Shown here in pieces: positions 9,484-19,762 of a stretch of DNA of 64,000 bases; position 1 is the first letter of the stretch, and each line of letters begins with the position of its first letter. The translations under genes were made by a program, and so were the position numbers. The stretch covers positions 40,443 through 104,442 of the forward strand of contig SCTZ01000200.1 in NCBI GenBank assembly GCA_004297765.1. Direction: 5' to 3'. The notes beneath the pieces were generated by a model. That model was given only the letters and a program-made list of their open reading frames with translations. It was not told the origin of the DNA and did not search any database. The stretch is from Chloroflexota bacterium. Its GTDB lineage: Bacteria > Chloroflexota > Dehalococcoidia > FW602-bin16.

Positions 9484-11202
9484 ATGCGGATAGCCGCACG
9501 ACTTCAGCGAGAGAGAGGGAAGCTATCAGAACGGCTTCGCGAGCAGCGGGGGCAGGCCATCGTGCTGTTGGCCGTGGCTCTTGTCTTCGTTCTGGGATTC
9601 CTGGCATTGACGCTCGACGTTGGTTATGCCTACGTGCAGCGACGGCTGGGACAAAACGCGGCAGACGCCGCCACAGCGGCCGCAGCCTATGTCATCGCCT
9701 CGAACACCCCGTGTTCGGGCACCTGCGCCGACGTAGATACGCGGGTTAGGAACGCCATCGACACCTACGCCCGTGCCAACTTCACTGGCGAACCCGATAG
9801 CCACCAGCCAGTCGATTGGTCTGGCGACCCTCCCGTCTACGTGGACTCCGGCGGACAGTATGCGGGGGTCGTCGGTGCGGGCTCCCTGCCCAGTACGGCA
9901 ACTGGGGTGGTGATAACAACCACCAACACTATTGCTTCTTTCTTCGCCGCCGTCCTGGGACACAGCACGATTCCTGTACAGGCCACCGGGAGCGCGGTCA
10001 TGGTTGGTGTCCAGATGTCTTCAGTCGCGGGACAGGGAGGTCTTATTCCTGTGGTGGTGCCCCAGTTGGATTTTCAAGAAAGTGGGCAAATCCTCTATGA
10101 TCTGTGGGGCCCACACTACGGGCAGACCTACGGCGTAGGATCCCAGTACAAGGGGCTGGCGGATTACAGCGACGCCAGCGGGCCGGGATACGTGCCAAGC
10201 CCGACCTGCAATGATGGCAGCCAAACGTGTGTGGGGCAATGGGCCCTATATGGCTTCGACGGTGTCATCGGCCTGGGCGACAATGTTGCGCTGATCAACG
10301 GCAACAAGACCGGCTGGGTCACCTCTGGCTTCCAAGCCTTCTGCAGTCGGCAGGGCACCTCTGATGCTGGCGGGGCATATGGCATCTTCAAGGTGCCGAT
10401 CTACGACAGCTTCAATGATCCATACGTCCACGTGGCAGGATTCGGGGCGTTCAAGGTGTACTGCAATGATATTGGCAACAGCATGTGGGGCAAGTTTGTT
10501 TCGTACGTGGCGCCGAACGGGTCCATAGACTTTGGGGCAAATCTTACGTTGCCCGGACCCCGGGTCATGAGGTACGTCCAGCCGTTTACCGGCGTCTCAG
10601 CGGGAGGACAGTCCACCGCAACGAGGACGCCCACCACGGCTCTCACTCCAACCCGAACGTCCACGCCGCCCGGCGCCACCGCGACAGCCACTGGCACACC
10701 TATCGGAGTCGGTCCGACTTCGACATCGACGGCCACACCCGCCGGATCGACACCCACGCCGACTCGAACGTCGACCGCCACGGTGCCCGCGACTGCCACG
10801 ACAACCGCGACTGCCACCGCGACCGTGACTGCCACGGCAACACGCACCGCGACTACTGCACCGATGTTAACGCCCACACCTCATACCATCACCGTGAATG
10901 GGTGGAACGCCGCGCATGAAGTCGTTAGTAGGAGCACGACAACCTTCACCTGCGGCGCGGGTACCGCTACGGTTGGCCCGATCAACTGGAGCTCTCATGC
11001 TTCGACCACGCTCTACTTCGTGATCTGGTCTACCAACCAGGCGGCCCCGTCGAGTGGACAGGTGACACATCAGGTTGCCACGGGCAACGGTTTCACCCAG
11101 ACTCTACCTGGAGCGGGTACCTATACGGTCTATGCCTACGATTCAGGTAACAACTCCAACAAAGATGCGACCATCTCCTCCTTTGCGGTGAGATGCCAGT
11201 AG
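9484..11202 (+). CDS. TadG-like protein with Thr/Pro-rich linker and C-terminal domain
   Basis: RGQAIVLLAVALVFVLGFLALTLDVGYAYVQRRLGQNAADAATAAAAYV; T/P/A-rich low-complexity stretch; about 95-aa C-terminal domain shared with the next gene. Confidence 0.8.
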   Translation: MRIAARLQRERGKLSERLREQRGQAIVLLAVALVFVLGFLALTLDVGYAYVQRRLGQNAADAATAAAAYVIASNTPCSGTCADVDTRVRNAIDTYARANFTGEPDSHQPVDWSGDPPVYVDSGGQYAGVVGAGSLPSTATGVVITTTNTIASFFAAVLGHSTIPVQATGSAVMVGVQMSSVAGQGGLIPVVVPQLDFQESGQILYDLWGPHYGQTYGVGSQYKGLADYSDASGPGYVPSPTCNDGSQTCVGQWALYGFDGVIGLGDNVALINGNKTGWVTSGFQAFCSRQGTSDAGGAYGIFKVPIYDSFNDPYVHVAGFGAFKVYCNDIGNSMWGKFVSYVAPNGSIDFGANLTLPGPRVMRYVQPFTGVSAGGQSTATRTPTTALTPTRTSTPPGATATATGTPIGVGPTSTSTATPAGSTPTPTRTSTATVPATATTTATATATVTATATRTATTAPMLTPTPHTITVNGWNAAHEVVSRSTTTFTCGAGTATVGPINWSSHASTTLYFVIWSTNQAAPSSGQVTHQVATGNGFTQTLPGAGTYTVYAYDSGNNSNKDATISSFAVRCQ

Positions 11203-13010
11203 TTGAAGGGAGTATGGTGGAGGCCGCCATGCGGTTGCTTAATCGAGTTCTGGTCGTGATTCTGGGAGGGCGCCTCCTGGGAGCGCGGGCGTCTCGCCCG
11301 CGCGAAACTCGCGCGGGCCAGACGCCCGCGCTCCCAGGGCCGGCCGCGGTCTGCGAGCACGTATGGTTTGGTCGGCTTCTGCGACAATCGACGAGACCGG
11401 TCCAACACCTCCGCCAGCAGCCAGGGCAGGCCATTGTAATGGTCGCCTTGTCCATGGTCTTCATCGCTGGATTTTTGGCCCTAACCCTGGATGCCGGGTA
11501 CGCGTACTCCCAGCGGCGGAAGATGCAGAACGCGGCCGACGCGGCAGCGCAGGCGGCAGCGCGCTTACTGGCGCTCAACTCGGCTTGCTACGGAACACCA
11601 TGCCCGCCATACAGCGACGGCGACATAACAGACGCCATCACGTCCTACGTCTCTCAGAATCAGGGCTCTGTAGATTTCACAAACGATCCGCCTGTGTATG
11701 TCGATTCGAGTGGGCACCTACTGACCGCGGTCGGAACAGGAACGATACCTTCGGCCGCGGCGGGGACCGTGATCACAACCACATCTACCTTCCCCTCCTT
11801 TTTCGCGGCTGTCCTGAGTCATACCAATCTGTCGGTCCAAGGACGCTCCAGCGCTCTGTTGGCTGTATCACAGATGCAATCGGTAACCAGACCGCGGGAT
11901 CTGGTGCCGTTGGTGGTGCCCTTACAGGATTTTCTTGCTAACCAGACGGCGGAATGGAATCTCTGGGGTCCACAATACGGGCAGGGCTACAACTTGCCCG
12001 CCAACTACAAGGCGCTGGTGAATCTGAACCTGGGCAGCGGGCCTGGGTACACGCCAGGGGTGTCCTGCCCTAACGTCAATGCGTGCCTGGAGCAGTGGTC
12101 CCAGTTCGGCTTCGACGGTACCGTCGGAAACGACAACATCATCCCCATAGTAAACGGCGATAGAAGCCTGATAACCGACGAGCTAATAGTCTACTGCCAG
12201 AGCCAGCTTCGAAGTGATGCGGGCGGCAGCTACGGTCTGTTCAAAATGGGGATCTTCAATAGCTTTGACCCGGCGAGCGGCAATGTCCACATCTCGGGCT
12301 TCGCCCAGTTCAAGGTGTATTGCAGTACCATCGGCAACAGCATGTCCGGGCGATTCGAGTCGTACATCGCTCCTGGGAGCCGGATCGTCGAGGGGGGGGA
12401 CGTCAGTGTGCCCGGCCCCAGAGTGGTCGTGTTTGTCGACCCGTTCAGCGGGTTGCCCGGCGGTCCGCTATTGACCGCGACGGCCACACCGCCTGGCGGC
12501 GCACCCACGGCGACACGCACGGCCACGCCCACCACAACGTCAACTAGCGTGCCGACCGGCACGCCGATCAGCACGAGCACCCCAACAGCCACTCCAGTCA
12601 GCGGGACTCCAACGGCGACGCCATCCGGGCCGACGGCAACCCCCACGATCACGAACACGCCGGGTCCGACCGCCACGGCGACACCACGGGCGTACACGGT
12701 TGTGTGGTGGGGGGACGCTCAGTACTCGACGGTCAGCAGAGGTGCGACCAACTTTGCCTGCGCAGCAGGTAACGCCACGGCCGGACCGATAAACTGGACA
12801 TCCCATTCTCCCACGTCGCTGTATTTCGTGATCTGGCCGGCCGATCAGCCTGCCCCGACCAGTAGCGAAGTAACGCATCTTGTCGACTCGGGCGAGAGCT
12901 TCGGTCAGTTCTTGCCCAGCGCCGGCACCTACACGGTCTACGCCTACGACGCCGGCACCAACTCGAACAAGAACGCGACGATCTCGGCCTTCACGGTGAC
13001 TTGCAGGTAG
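11193..13010 (+). CDS. TadG-like protein, tandem paralog of the preceding gene; start codon uncertain
   Basis: GQAIVMVALSMVFIAGFLALTLDAGYAYSQRRKMQNAADAAAQAA; same architecture as 9484..11202; the palindromic repeat is translated in its N-terminus. Confidence 0.8.
   Translation: MPVVEGSMVEAAMRLLNRVLVVILGGRLLGARASRPRETRAGQTPALPGPAAVCEHVWFGRLLRQSTRPVQHLRQQPGQAIVMVALSMVFIAGFLALTLDAGYAYSQRRKMQNAADAAAQAAARLLALNSACYGTPCPPYSDGDITDAITSYVSQNQGSVDFTNDPPVYVDSSGHLLTAVGTGTIPSAAAGTVITTTSTFPSFFAAVLSHTNLSVQGRSSALLAVSQMQSVTRPRDLVPLVVPLQDFLANQTAEWNLWGPQYGQGYNLPANYKALVNLNLGSGPGYTPGVSCPNVNACLEQWSQFGFDGTVGNDNIIPIVNGDRSLITDELIVYCQSQLRSDAGGSYGLFKMGIFNSFDPASGNVHISGFAQFKVYCSTIGNSMSGRFESYIAPGSRIVEGGDVSVPGPRVVVFVDPFSGLPGGPLLTATATPPGGAPTATRTATPTTTSTSVPTGTPISTSTPTATPVSGTPTATPSGPTATPTITNTPGPTATATPRAYTVVWWGDAQYSTVSRGATNFACAAGNATAGPINWTSHSPTSLYFVIWPADQPAPTSSEVTHLVDSGESFGQFLPSAGTYTVYAYDAGTNSNKNATISAFTVTCR
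11276..11338. repeat. 63-bp palindromic repeat within the 5' coding region of a tadG-like gene
   Basis: cctgggagcgcgggcgtctcgcccgcgcga-aac-tcgcgcgggccagacgcccgcgctcccagg; 30-bp arms with one mismatch. Confidence 0.95.
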
Positions 13011-13194
13011 CCTATTCTCTGATGGTTTCGTCACCCCCAGCCACAACGACCATGTCGCGGTTGTCCTCCACCGCGCTCCTGTCCAGATGTGTGCTCGCAC
13101 ATTGTGGGAAGGTGTGGATCTTGTGGTAACATTCCTCTTGAAGGACCGTTTGAAGGACCGTGAGCAGAACCGACGACAATAGGAGCCCTACTAG

Positions 13195-15858
13195 ATGGCG
13201 ATGAAGCCCTCGAGTCATAGGATGTCGACCCTAACAGCCGAAGAGACCTTCGGACTTCAGCATGAGAGCGCAGGGCGCATTGACCGCCTGCGACTTGATT
13301 CCGGCGCCTGGATCAGCACAAATCGCGACTTCGTTCTCCTGCTGATCCTCTTCTTCACCTTTCGCCTGATGTCGCTGGCCTTTACCAGTCAGGAGGGATA
13401 TCTATCCGACAGTAGAGCTCACGACTTCTGGTTCTACCGAGATTTCGCCGAGCTGTCACTGCACGGGTACTACCCTTTTGTGCAGTATTGGTTGGAGTAC
13501 CCGCCGCTCTTCGCGTGGGTCGTCATCGGTATCTACAACTTATCGCTTCTTATACCGGCCTTTCGAGATTCACTGTTTCCGTTCTACTTCGCCCTGGGCG
13601 GATTTCTGCTTCTGGCGGAGACCGGTAGCTTTGTCCTGATCTACTTGATCGCCTCACGCTTGCACGGTCCAACTGGGGGCATGCGCGTAGCCTACATGTA
13701 CGCCGGGCTATTCCTCCCCGTGTATGTCCTGGTCGGATGGTTTGATAGCTTGCCACTCTTCTTCATGCTCCTTGCCCTGTACGCCCTCATCCGCGAGCGT
13801 CCAGTGCTCAGCGCGGCCGCGGTCGGGATCGGCTTCATGACTAAGATCATTCCTGGGATACTGGTCGTCGTAGCGGTTCGGTCGTTCGCGAGATGGCGCT
13901 ATCGTCTGCTTTACCCTCTGGTTGCTGCCACTACGGCCGGGTTGATTGCACTGCCGTTTATCTTCCTGAACGCGCGGATGCTGTGGGCCAGCTTTCACGC
14001 CACCATGGCTCGATCCTCGTGGGAAACGATCTGGGCCGTCCTGGAGAACTACTACGAGTTCGGTGCGGTCGCTCCTCTCGCGGAGCGTTTCTGGCCAGAA
14101 AGTGCCGAGTGGCAAAGTCACCCACCCACGCTGCCATGGTTCTGGATCAACCTGGCTTTTGCCATTAGCTTCCTGATCATCTATGCCCTACGCCTGAACT
14201 GGCGTGGTCCCAAGGCCTTAGTGGCATCCACGGCCTTTGCCGTCAGTTTCCTATTCATCGCGTCGAAGGGTTACAGCCCGCAGTTCGTGGTGTACTGGCT
14301 GCCATTCGTCTTTTTCTTGCTGCCAAGCGCGTGGGGATTGGTCCTGGCCCTTATCTACAGCGCGGCCAATCTGCTGGAGTATCCGGTGTACGCTCTCGTC
14401 TTCCCCGAGGAGCACTGGGTCCTCTGGCTGACCACCATCGTGCGCACGACGCTGTTCGTCGTCCTGGCCGTCGAGGCGCTTGGTCAGCTCTCCGATCCAC
14501 TGGACGCTCTGCTGACGCGGATCAAGCGAAGGGCGCTCCGTCCTGCCACCATCGGGCTCGTCCTGGTCCTCGTGATCACAGGAGGCGCGCTGGCGCAGAG
14601 GTTTTTCGAGCGGAGCGAGTTCTTCCTACTTAGCCACTTCATCAAACCGATCTCCGCGCCAGGGCAGGCCACGGTCGTATCGACCAGAGAGCTGTTCTAC
14701 TACGTGCACCCTTATCTGCGCGGGTTCAGCGACTTCTACGTTGTCGACGACGATTGGGCCTCGCGGCAGGACGAAGTGGTAGATCAATTGGAGCAGTTTC
14801 TGCGCGATCGTCCCCAGGTCTGGCTGGTGATGGAGCCATATCGCCCGGATGATGGTCGAAACGGGTTCCTTCAACAGTTGTTGCGAAGACAGGGCACAGA
14901 ATCTACCAATAGGCTTTTCGATCGCTTTCAATTGGTAGGATTCGTCCCGCCCGAGAAAGCTATACCACTAGGGAAAGCGTGGAAAACCATCGGCGCGGAT
15001 TTCGCGGACCAATTGCGGCTCGAAAGCTATCAGGCGAGCGCCGATTCGGTGATGCCCGGTCAGCCCATCCGTCTAGCCCTCCGATGGCGTGCTTTGCAGC
15101 AGATGCCACAGGACTACACCGTGTTCGTCCATCTGCGCAACCAGGCCTACAGCATCTGGGGGCAGCAGGATAAGCTTCTGACCAACGTGGCAACGCCCAC
15201 ATCCAAGTGGAAGTCGGGCGACACGGTCGACGACATCTACGACCTGCTGGTGCTTCCAGGAACACCGCCCGGCCGTTATCAGCTCTCGGTGGGAGTCTAC
15301 GTGCTGAAGACCGGCAAGCGCCTGCCCGTGGCCGCCGGACCGAAGGATGGACCGGACTGGGTCACCTTTCAAGACATCACTATCGAGAAGGGACCGTACG
15401 TGGGCGAGCTGCGCTTCCAGCATCAACGAGCGCTCAACTTCGACAACAGAATTCGATTGCTGGGATACGAGGTGAATCAGTGGCTGATGCCCGGTGAGAC
15501 CGTGAACGCAACCCTGTTTTGGCGTTCGTCGCAGCGCATTCCCGAAGATTACGTCATCTCTATGCAACTCCTCGACCGGGACAAGCGGGTAATCACTAGC
15601 GTGGAAGGGCAGCCAGCGGACGGGACGTATCCGACCAGCCGTTGGTCCAGAGGGGAGATCGTCCGGGATCAGTATCATCTTCTGGTGGGAAACGACACGC
15701 CCCCGGGCGATTACCAGGTGATCTTCCGCGTCCTGGATGGTCCGGATGGCAGCCCGCTCGGGCTAATAGGCAATACGACAGCGCAGTTCGACGGCTGGGC
15801 ATCGATGGGCTGGGTGCGCATCCTGGATCGGTCAGAATCCGAGACGACCACACGCTAG
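13195..15858 (+). CDS. multi-TM GT-C/GT39-like glycosyltransferase with two C-terminal beta-sandwich-like modules
   Basis: hydrophobic N-terminal half; YYPFVQYWLEYPPLFAWV motif region; two related soluble C-terminal modules. Confidence 0.7.
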   Translation: MAMKPSSHRMSTLTAEETFGLQHESAGRIDRLRLDSGAWISTNRDFVLLLILFFTFRLMSLAFTSQEGYLSDSRAHDFWFYRDFAELSLHGYYPFVQYWLEYPPLFAWVVIGIYNLSLLIPAFRDSLFPFYFALGGFLLLAETGSFVLIYLIASRLHGPTGGMRVAYMYAGLFLPVYVLVGWFDSLPLFFMLLALYALIRERPVLSAAAVGIGFMTKIIPGILVVVAVRSFARWRYRLLYPLVAATTAGLIALPFIFLNARMLWASFHATMARSSWETIWAVLENYYEFGAVAPLAERFWPESAEWQSHPPTLPWFWINLAFAISFLIIYALRLNWRGPKALVASTAFAVSFLFIASKGYSPQFVVYWLPFVFFLLPSAWGLVLALIYSAANLLEYPVYALVFPEEHWVLWLTTIVRTTLFVVLAVEALGQLSDPLDALLTRIKRRALRPATIGLVLVLVITGGALAQRFFERSEFFLLSHFIKPISAPGQATVVSTRELFYYVHPYLRGFSDFYVVDDDWASRQDEVVDQLEQFLRDRPQVWLVMEPYRPDDGRNGFLQQLLRRQGTESTNRLFDRFQLVGFVPPEKAIPLGKAWKTIGADFADQLRLESYQASADSVMPGQPIRLALRWRALQQMPQDYTVFVHLRNQAYSIWGQQDKLLTNVATPTSKWKSGDTVDDIYDLLVLPGTPPGRYQLSVGVYVLKTGKRLPVAAGPKDGPDWVTFQDITIEKGPYVGELRFQHQRALNFDNRIRLLGYEVNQWLMPGETVNATLFWRSSQRIPEDYVISMQLLDRDKRVITSVEGQPADGTYPTSRWSRGEIVRDQYHLLVGNDTPPGDYQVIFRVLDGPDGSPLGLIGNTTAQFDGWASMGWVRILDRSESETTTR

Positions 15859-15904
15859 CTCTCGGGTCCTCGTCGGCTGGCATTTCCCCACTTCTTCCGG
15901 TATA

Positions 15905-17899
15905 GTGTTGCCGCCTACTTTCACCACTGCAACGGAGGAGCGTGTGCCCAAGAACCAGCGGAACATGCAGATCCGCGACGCCGTGGTGGTCTCAGCTTTA
16001 CTGTTGCTGGCATTCGGGCTACGCGTCTACCGTCTTGATGGGCAAAGCCTGTGGCACGACGAAGGGTTGAGCCTCGATTTGGCCTCCCAAAGCGTGCGGA
16101 CCCTGCTCTCCACCGGCTCGTCGCTGGATCATCCCCCGCTGTATTTCCTGATCTTGCACTTCTGGCTCAGGCTAGTCGGGAGCAGCGATTTCTCTATCCG
16201 GGCCCTCTCGTTATTTATGAGTCTACCCGTGGTTCCCCTCCTGTACATCCTGGCGCGACGATGGACCGGTCGCTGGGCCGCGACCGCCACCGCGCTGCTG
16301 GCCGCGGTCTCTCCGCTGTATCTCTACTATGCACAGGAGGCGCGCATGTACGCGCTGGCCACCACGCTCACTATGGGCGCGACGGTTATCCTCCTGTCCA
16401 AGCCGACCTCATCTTGGAAAGAGCGCTGGCTGCGGTGGCTTGCCTATGGGCTGTGCGCGGCGGGCGCACTGCTCAGCCATTACACGGCCGCGCTGGTCCT
16501 GGGCGTCCATTTCGCCTATGTCGCGGCAGGAGCCGTGCGGTCGCGACGAGAGTGGAATACCCTCTCCTTCCCGACAACTCACCTGCGCGGCTGGCTAGCA
16601 GTCGAGGCCGTGCTGATGGTCGGAGGCGGACTGTGGCTCGCGCTCACCAACGCCTCCTCGTCGATCTATCCCCGCTCCGCCAGCGGCAGCTCGCTCCCCG
16701 AAATCGCCAGATCGACCCTGGTCTCTTACATCTCGGGACACGGGCTGGAGCCAATCGTGGACCACGTGCGTCCGACTGCGTTGAATCTGGACGCCGCCAA
16801 CTGGGCGGCCGTGGGGAGTATCGCTCTCGCGGCGCTCGGTCTTATCGCCATCCTGCGCACCAACATCCGCTATGCCGGTTTCCTGCTGGCATACGTCTTG
16901 CTGCCAGTGGTGGGAATCTACGTGCTAGCGGCGGGGCGACACGATTTCACTCCCCGCTACCTGATGGTGTCCAGTCCGGCGTATATGCTGCTCCTGGGAG
17001 CGACGCTGGCCTTCGGGAAACGTACACGGGTTCTTGCGTGCGTGCTGCTGGCACCTTTGCTCGGCATCGCCGCCTGGTCCATGGTCAACTACTACACGGA
17101 TGCAGCCTATCAGCGAGATGACTTTCGAGCTCTGACGCGTTACATCCTGGACCAGAGCTTTCCGGGCGACCTGGTAGTCCTGAACGCGGGCTATACATAT
17201 CCCGTTGTGACACACTACCTGGGCTACGTGGGACAGAGCATGCCCTGGGTTGGGCTGCCGGTGGGACTTCCGCCGGACCAGGCCGCCACAGAACGACAAC
17301 TGGAAGAGGTCGCGGCCCGATACCATCGAGCCTGGCTCGTCTTGTGGCAGGACTACTACACCGACCCAACCGGAATCGTGAAAGGATGGCTCGAAAAGAA
17401 CGGGTGGCAGCGTGACGCACATAGCTTCCCCGGTTTGAGCTTGTATATGTACACTCTCGACAAACCTGTGCTCTCCGCTCCACCGGCACCTCAACACGCC
17501 CTATCGGCCGACCTTGGGCAGACTGTAGAGCTGCTGGGCTACGACCTGGACGAGAGTGCGATGGCAACGCAAGGGCGGCTACGCGCCACCCTGTACTGGC
17601 GCGCCCTGACCGCTCCGAAAGCGAGCTTAAACGTCTTCGTTCATCTGGTGAACGGCGAATATCGACCGGTCGGCGCGACCGATCATCGACCGGCCGGCGA
17701 TCGGCTGCCGACCGATGTCTGGGAGCCAGGAATGCTGGTCAGAGACGAGTACGAGCTGCAAGTGGCCGCGGGGACCGCTCCCGGCGATTACCGGTTGATA
17801 GTAGGAATGTACGATCCTACCAACTGGCAGTACCTGAAAGTCAATGGAACCGAGCACACCAGCCTGACGCTTCAGACCGTCAAAGTGGACGGTAGGTAA
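15905..17899 (+). CDS. glycosyltransferase family 39-like membrane protein; start uncertain (15944 or 15965 possible)
   Basis: LRVYRLDGQSLWHDEGLSLDLASQSVRTLLSTGSSLDHPPLYFLILHFWLRLVGSSDFSIRALS, typical GT39/PMT_2 N-terminus. Confidence 0.85.
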   Translation: MLPPTFTTATEERVPKNQRNMQIRDAVVVSALLLLAFGLRVYRLDGQSLWHDEGLSLDLASQSVRTLLSTGSSLDHPPLYFLILHFWLRLVGSSDFSIRALSLFMSLPVVPLLYILARRWTGRWAATATALLAAVSPLYLYYAQEARMYALATTLTMGATVILLSKPTSSWKERWLRWLAYGLCAAGALLSHYTAALVLGVHFAYVAAGAVRSRREWNTLSFPTTHLRGWLAVEAVLMVGGGLWLALTNASSSIYPRSASGSSLPEIARSTLVSYISGHGLEPIVDHVRPTALNLDAANWAAVGSIALAALGLIAILRTNIRYAGFLLAYVLLPVVGIYVLAAGRHDFTPRYLMVSSPAYMLLLGATLAFGKRTRVLACVLLAPLLGIAAWSMVNYYTDAAYQRDDFRALTRYILDQSFPGDLVVLNAGYTYPVVTHYLGYVGQSMPWVGLPVGLPPDQAATERQLEEVAARYHRAWLVLWQDYYTDPTGIVKGWLEKNGWQRDAHSFPGLSLYMYTLDKPVLSAPPAPQHALSADLGQTVELLGYDLDESAMATQGRLRATLYWRALTAPKASLNVFVHLVNGEYRPVGATDHRPAGDRLPTDVWEPGMLVRDEYELQVAAGTAPGDYRLIVGMYDPTNWQYLKVNGTEHTSLTLQTVKVDGR

Positions 17900-17906
17900 T
17901 GTACCA

Positions 17907-19532
17907 ATGCCGGATGTCTTCGCCCAACTCGGAGTGCTCCTGACCGTGGCATGGGCCGCCGCAGCTCTGGCGGTCGTACTGCGCGTTCGGCTCCCATCCG
18001 TTCCTGCTCGAGCGGCAGACGCGGTCTTCCACTTGGCGGCCATTGGCTACTGCATCATGCTCGCCACACTGGCTATCATGCGGCACGATAGCCTGCACAG
18101 CCACGCCTTCGACCTGGGCATCTTCGACCAGATCCTCTGGAACTCCGCCCGCGGCCACGTGATGGAGGCGTCCCTGATCTGGGATAAGGCAACCTTTCTT
18201 GGCAACCACATCTCACCAACTTTGCTGCTCTTCGTCCCGGCTTACTGGCTGGTCTCCGATCCACGCGTCCTCCTGATAGGCCAGGCCATCGCCCTGACGT
18301 CGGGCGCATTGCCGATCTACTGGTACGCTCGACGCGAATCGAGCAATCGGAGTTTGGCGCTCGTTCTCGCTCTCAGCTACTTCACGTATCCAGCGACCCT
18401 GTACGTCAATCTGTTCGATTTCCATGAGTTCGCCCTCGCCGTGCCTTTCATGTCCTTCTCCATCTACTTCATGCTCACAGGACGCTTTCTTGCCTTCGCG
18501 GTTTGTGCGCTACTCCTGCTGGCGACAAAAGAGGATCTGGGCGTCCTCGTCTCAATGTTGGGGCTGCGCGCGCTCTTGTTCCACCGGCAGTGGCTGGTGG
18601 GGCTGCCGCTCGCCATCGGCGGTGTGGTGTGGACGGCCCTGGCGATCTCGACGCTCATTCCAGCCAAGAATCCATCCGGCATCTATCCCTTTGAAGCATT
18701 GTATGCGTATCTAGGGGCCAGCCAACTAGACATCCTGGTGAATCTGATCACGCATCCCATGCGCTCTCTGCAAATCATCTTCGAGATGCCGAAGATCGAA
18801 TACGTGCTGCGCCTGCTCGTCCCGCTGGGTTTGCTTCCGCTGGCAGGACTCACCATGTGGCCCCTGGCACTGCCGACACTGGCGTATCTGCTGCTTAGCG
18901 CCGATCCCGGTCGGTACTCCATCACGACGCAGTACAGCGCCCCATTGGTACCGCTCTTCTTCTTCGCCGCCGTGGAGGGATGCAGGCGAATCATCCAACG
19001 CGATTTCGTGGCACAACGGGCCGTCACTCTCTCCTCGCTCGGAGATCAGCCTCACCCATCCACCGCTCGCCGTGTGAGGCTAATCACTCGCGTGGACAAC
19101 CGCAGAACCCTAACCGCCGGAATAGCCGCTATCATCGCCATTAGCGCCCTGGGCAGCTACGTGTTGCACGGACCAGGTCTCTTCGCCCAGGGCTTCGACC
19201 CCAAAGAGTTCCAACTGACCGACCACGCTCGCACCGGACTGCAGCTCATGAAGGAGATCCCCGCCGACGCCAGTGTGATCGCCCAGGGCGATCTCGTTCC
19301 ACAGCTATCCGGTCGTCGCGTCATCTATATGTGGCCATGGATCGGAGAGCTATCGACGATCGACTACATCCTGTTGGATCAGCAGGGCAACAAGTATCCG
19401 CTGGATGATCCAGAGGAGAACTACTTCCGGTCTGTCGAGGAGATGCGAGCTAACACCGACTTCGTGGTCGAGCGCGAAGAAGATGGCTACCTTCTCTTGC
19501 GGAACATCCAGACATCCAAACCCGCGAAGTAG
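17907..19532 (+). CDS. DUF2079 domain-containing membrane protein
   Basis: RHDSLHSHAFDLGIFDQILWNSARGHVMEASLIWDKATFLGNHISPTLLLFVPAYWL is DUF2079-like. Confidence 0.85.
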   Translation: MPDVFAQLGVLLTVAWAAAALAVVLRVRLPSVPARAADAVFHLAAIGYCIMLATLAIMRHDSLHSHAFDLGIFDQILWNSARGHVMEASLIWDKATFLGNHISPTLLLFVPAYWLVSDPRVLLIGQAIALTSGALPIYWYARRESSNRSLALVLALSYFTYPATLYVNLFDFHEFALAVPFMSFSIYFMLTGRFLAFAVCALLLLATKEDLGVLVSMLGLRALLFHRQWLVGLPLAIGGVVWTALAISTLIPAKNPSGIYPFEALYAYLGASQLDILVNLITHPMRSLQIIFEMPKIEYVLRLLVPLGLLPLAGLTMWPLALPTLAYLLLSADPGRYSITTQYSAPLVPLFFFAAVEGCRRIIQRDFVAQRAVTLSSLGDQPHPSTARRVRLITRVDNRRTLTAGIAAIIAISALGSYVLHGPGLFAQGFDPKEFQLTDHARTGLQLMKEIPADASVIAQGDLVPQLSGRRVIYMWPWIGELSTIDYILLDQQGNKYPLDDPEENYFRSVEEMRANTDFVVEREEDGYLLLRNIQTSKPAK

Positions 19533-19727
19533 AGTCCAACTTCGGCGGCATCAGTCGGTTGGTCGGCATCGACTTGGCGACCATGAACCGCACGCCCATT
19601 CTGAACGATCAAAGCGCTCGAATGGATACTCGCGTCAAGATCGAGGGTGTGGAGCTTGCATTTTGAGCGTCTTCCTTTTCACGAGCCGTCAGCAAATCGA
19701 TGGGGCAAGGGCATCGTCCGAAACATG

Positions 19728-19756
19728 TTGACCGGTCGCGCCTATGAGGATATAAT
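19728..19756 (+). promoter_or_regulatory. sigma-70 promoter
   Basis: TTGACC (19728-19733), 17-bp spacer, TATAAT (19751-19756). Confidence 0.75.
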
Positions 19757-19762
19757 CAGTCC

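Noticed and set aside
10401-10877. Antisense ORF rich in V/A (MGVNIGAVVAVRVAVAVTVAVAV...)
   Set aside because: Mirror of the Thr-rich linker codons on the opposite strand; a GC-rich antisense artefact, like most overlapping ORFs in the track.
10610-12690. ACC/ACG-rich repeats in the two tadG-like genes considered as a microsatellite or CRISPR-like array
   Set aside because: Repeats are irregular and maintain an open Thr/Pro-rich reading frame; best explained as low-complexity linker coding sequence.
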